DNA of 7,372 nucleotides, from the NCBI GenBank assembly GCA_910587205.1, contig CAJULZ010000125.1, forward strand, positions 1 through 7,372, read 5' to 3'. A model generated the notes under the pieces. It saw only the letters and a program-made list of their open reading frames with translations. It did not search any database and was not told the origin of the DNA. Below, piece by piece: positions 5,295 to 7,372 of this stretch (within the stretch, counting starts at the first letter, position 1; every line of letters starts with the position of its first letter). The position numbers and the translations under genes were made by a program. Source of the DNA: an uncultured Oscillospiraceae bacterium. Its GTDB lineage: Bacteria; Bacillota; Clostridia; Oscillospirales; Oscillospiraceae.

Positions 5295-6836
5295 ATGCTG
5301 CAAGTGAAAAACCTCACCATCACCCATAAAAAAGACCTGACCACCCTGGTGGACGGCCTCGCCTTCACCCTGGCCCCCGGCGACCGGGCCGCCCTCATCG
5401 GCGAGGAGGGCAACGGCAAGTCCACCGTCCTCAAGCTGCTGTACGACCCCGCCCTGGTGGAACCCTACGCCGAGTGGACTGGGGAGATTGTGGACCGGGG
5501 GCTACGCAAGGGCTATCTGGCCCAGGAGCTCTCCCCCGAGGAATTGACCCTCCCGGTGTGGGAATTCTGCCAGGATTTCCCGGCGTTTGAAGGGGCAGAC
5601 TGCAAGGCCCTGGACCGGGCCGCCCGGCAGGTGGGTCTGGACGTCGCGCTGCTTTGGGATAGCCGGGCCATGTCCACCCTCTCCGGCGGTGAGCGGGTGA
5701 AGCTGCGTTTGGCCCTGCTGCTGCTGGACGAGCCGGACGTGCTGCTGCTGGACGAGCCGTCCAACGATCTGGACCTGACCACCCTGGAGTGGCTGGAGGG
5801 CTTTCTGCTGGGCTGTAAGGTTCCGGTGCTGTATATCTCCCACGATGAGCTTCTGCTGGAGCACACCGCCAACATGATCATCCATCTGGAGCGGCTGCGG
5901 CGGCGCACCGCCCCCCGGTGTACTGTGGCCCGGACGGGATACGTCCAGTACGTGGAGCAGCGGGCGGCGGGCTTCGCCCGCCAGGAGCAGAACGCCCGGA
6001 AGGAACGGGCGGAATTTGACGCCAAGCTGGACAAATTCCGCCAGATCCGGAACAAGGTGGAGCACCAGCAGGCCGTCATTACCCGGCAGGACCCCCACGG
6101 CGGGCAGCTGCTGAAAAAGAAAATGCACGCGGTGCAGTCCATGGGCCGCCGGTTCCAGCGGGAGCGGGAGGACATGACCGCCCTGCCCGAGTGGGAGGAG
6201 GCCATCCTCACCGCCTTTGACCAGGGAAAGTCCGCTTTCCCGGCGGGGAAAACGGCGCTGCGGCTGGATCTGCCGGAATTGGCCGCGGGCGGCCGGGTGC
6301 TGGCCCGGGGCGTGCGGCTGTGGGTCACCGGACCGGAAAAAATCGGCATCGTGGGCCCCAACGGTGCTGGGAAATCCACCCTGCTGAAAATCGTGACGGA
6401 CCAGCTCCTGCCCCGGCCAGACATCCGGGCGGCCTACATGCCCCAGGACTACGGTGAACTGCTGCTGGGGAACAGGACGCCGGTGGAGCTGCTGGCCCCC
6501 TCGGGGCACAAGGATGACGTGACAAAGGCCCGCACCCTGCTGGGCAGCATGAAATATAAGGCGGAGGAAATGGAGCACCCCGCCATTGGGCTGTCCGGCG
6601 GCCAGCGGGCCAAGCTGCTGTTTCTGTCCATGGTGCTGGGCAGGGCCAACGTGCTGGTGCTGGACGAGCCCACCCGGAACTTCTCCCCCCTGTCCGCGCC
6701 GGTAATCCGCCGGGTACTGGCGGAATTCCCCGGCGTAATTATCAGCGTGTCCCACGACCGGCTGTACTTGGGCCAGGTATGTACCCGGGTGCTGGAGCTG
6801 ACGGCGGCCGGGCTGACGGAACAACCTGCCCAATAA
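5295..6836 (+). CDS. ABC-F ATPase, probable antibiotic-resistance ribosome protection protein (CplR/Lsa-like)
   Basis: This 513-residue soluble protein has two nucleotide-binding domains and no membrane domain. NBD1 has Walker A GEEGNGKS (36-43), signature LSGGE (129-133), Walker B with Asp153-Glu154 and switch His183. NBD2 has GPNGAGKST (354-362), LSGGQ (433-437), Asp457-Glu458 and His487. The charged, Arg/Lys-rich helical linker at about 215-300 is the P-site tRNA interaction motif that reaches into the ribosome. NBD2 reads DEPTRNFSPLS instead of the usual DEPTNHLD. The opening (LTITHKKDL) and overall form resemble clostridial CplR/Lsa-type proteins, which displace pleuromutilin, lincosamide and streptogramin A drugs; this is from memory and the drug range is unproven. 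The start at 5295 is chosen for its AAAAGGGAG site; an in-frame GTG at 5130 would run through the leader terminator. The attenuated leader supports a resistance role over a housekeeping EttA-type role. Confidence 0.88.
   Translation: MLQVKNLTITHKKDLTTLVDGLAFTLAPGDRAALIGEEGNGKSTVLKLLYDPALVEPYAEWTGEIVDRGLRKGYLAQELSPEELTLPVWEFCQDFPAFEGADCKALDRAARQVGLDVALLWDSRAMSTLSGGERVKLRLALLLLDEPDVLLLDEPSNDLDLTTLEWLEGFLLGCKVPVLYISHDELLLEHTANMIIHLERLRRRTAPRCTVARTGYVQYVEQRAAGFARQEQNARKERAEFDAKLDKFRQIRNKVEHQQAVITRQDPHGGQLLKKKMHAVQSMGRRFQREREDMTALPEWEEAILTAFDQGKSAFPAGKTALRLDLPELAAGGRVLARGVRLWVTGPEKIGIVGPNGAGKSTLLKIVTDQLLPRPDIRAAYMPQDYGELLLGNRTPVELLAPSGHKDDVTKARTLLGSMKYKAEEMEHPAIGLSGGQRAKLLFLSMVLGRANVLVLDEPTRNFSPLSAPVIRRVLAEFPGVIISVSHDRLYLGQVCTRVLELTAAGLTEQPAQ
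5716..5759 (+). repeat. 24-bp in-frame near-tandem repeat at Walker B of the ABC-F gene
   Basis: The 20-base string TGCTGCTGCTGGACGAGCCG occurs at 5716-5735 and again at 5740-5759, a period of 24 bp or eight codons. It makes the protein read LLLDEPDV then LLLDEPSN, so a second DEP triplet stands eight residues before the true Walker B. Related proteins usually have another residue at the first Asp (xEPD), so it may be convergent codon use and not a true duplication. Confidence 0.7.
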
Positions 6837-6862
6837 GCCCGCCCCTCCCTGCCGCGCAGATC

Positions 6863-6912
6863 AAACACGGCCCCGCGCCCGCCTTACACGGCGGGCGCGG
6901 GGCCGTGTTTTT
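6863..6912 (+). terminator. strong intrinsic terminator after the ABC-F gene
   Basis: Positions 6863-6883 pair perfectly with 6890-6910 (21 bp, very GC-rich, 6-base loop), followed by T residues to 6912. It starts 26 bp after the ABC-F stop codon and lies between convergent genes. On the minus strand the outer stem supplies AAACACGG and the following bases are TGATCTG, so it could also stop the opposing gene, but with less U-richness. Confidence 0.88.
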
Positions 6913-6934
6913 CCAGCCTCCGGCAAAGCCCAGG

Positions 6935-7348
6935 TCAAACGCGGACGTGAAGCTCGGCCGCCCCGTCCGGCGGCAGCCCATACCGGTCTCCTCCGATCCA
7001 GAGCGTTCCGCCCTTCCAGTTGGTTTCCACCGCCAGCAGCCCGCCGTCCCAGCGGACGCGCACAAAGCCGCCCGCTCCCCCTACCGGGAGGGTGCAGTCA
7101 AGGGCGGAAAAATACTCCAGCCGGGGCTCCAGCGCAAAGCCGTCCCCCTCCCGGCGCAGCCCCACAAAGTACCGGGCCAACAGGTAGATCGGACTGGCGG
7201 CCCAGGCGTGACACAGGCTCTTGCCGAACCGGTCGCCGTACATGTCGTACTGGGCCGTCCCCGTCACAGAGGGGTCGAACTCCTCCCAGAACGTCACCGC
7301 CCCCCGCTCCAGCATACCGACCCAGTAGGCCCGCAGCCGCTCCATCAC
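6935..7348 (-). CDS. GH78-type alpha-L-rhamnosidase-like protein, C-terminal fragment
   Basis: This is the last ~137 codons of a larger gene whose 5' part lies beyond the contig end. The fragment has VTFWEEFDP followed by MYGDRFGKSLCHAWAASPIYLLARYFVGL, a pattern I associate with the end of the (alpha/alpha)6 barrel in GH78-like six-hairpin glycosidases. The remaining ~70 residues (LEPRLEYFSALDCTLPVGGAGGFVRVRW and onward) fit the C-terminal beta-sandwich of those proteins. The frame appears to open with a GTG at 7348, but that is only where genuine sequence meets adapter and is not a real start. No catalytic acid can be assigned from this piece. A full enzyme would probably remove rhamnose from plant glycans or flavonoid glycosides. 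Another six-hairpin glycosidase family is the main alternative. Confidence 0.72.
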   Translation of the reverse strand: MMERLRAYWVGMLERGAVTFWEEFDPSVTGTAQYDMYGDRFGKSLCHAWAASPIYLLARYFVGLRREGDGFALEPRLEYFSALDCTLPVGGAGGFVRVRWDGGLLAVETNWKGGTLWIGGDRYGLPPDGAAELHVRV

Positions 7349-7372
7349 AGATCGGAAGAGCGTCGTGTAGGG
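7349..7372. other. untrimmed Illumina adapter at the contig end
   Basis: The last 24 bases begin AGATCGGAAGAGCGTCGTGT, the reverse complement of the Illumina TruSeq universal/read-1 adapter. They are library construct sequence, not genome. The biological sequence therefore ends at or just before 7348, and any frame crossing this point is artificial. Confidence 0.97.

Noticed and set aside
5502..6833. Long minus-strand open frame opposite the ABC-F gene (443 codons)
   Set aside because: Antisense shadow of the ABC-F coding frame, Gln/His/Gly-rich and without any recognisable motif.

Overview
The window looks like one short-read contig from a GC-rich gut Clostridia species, probably Oscillospirales (Flavonifractor/Oscillibacter-like). 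That placement is an inference from three things: GC-rich genes with AT-rich intergenic DNA, strong GGAGG-type ribosome binding sites, and the gene content (GPH sugar symporter with GH13 glucosidase, CplR/Lsa-like ABC-F protein, inverton-type tyrosine recombinase). The contig begins exactly on the outer base of an inverted repeat and ends in 24 bases of Illumina adapter, so both ends are artificial.

Left end (1-1170): a probable phase-variable DNA switch. Perfect 18-bp inverted repeats (1-18 and 240-257) enclose an AT-rich segment of about 220 bp. The segment holds an outward-pointing extended -10 promoter, a 12-bp palindrome at the expected transcription start, and a perfect 29-bp hairpin that acts as an intrinsic terminator on the minus strand. 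A complete tyrosine recombinase gene (minus strand) ends 16 bp from the right repeat. In the orientation shown, the promoter fires into the antisense strand of the recombinase and the terminator blocks leftward read-through. After inversion the promoter would drive whatever lies left of base 1, which is not in the window.

Middle (1303-4971): a two-gene minus-strand operon with promoter, leader, two genes 2 bp apart and a terminator. It encodes a GPH/MelB-type sugar:cation symporter and a GH13 glucosidase whose active-site sequence points to alpha-1,6 (isomalto-oligosaccharide) specificity. The likely job is uptake and cytoplasmic hydrolysis of alpha-glucosides such as isomaltose or short dextrins. 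The glucosidase has an unusual N-terminal extension of about 88 residues.

Right-centre (5037-6912): an ABC-F ATPase gene (513 aa, no membrane domain) on the plus strand. It has a near-consensus promoter, a leader of about 220 nt containing a four-residue upstream ORF, an intrinsic terminator before the gene, and two mutually exclusive upstream structures. This is the layout of antibiotic-inducible attenuation known for ribosome-protection ABC-F genes. The gene ends at a 21-bp GC-rich terminator.

Right end (6935-7348): the C-terminal part of a minus-strand protein resembling the end of GH78-type alpha-L-rhamnosidases, cut by the contig end and followed by adapter sequence (7349-7372). The most interesting items are the recombinase-linked invertible promoter/terminator cassette and the attenuator of the ABC-F gene.
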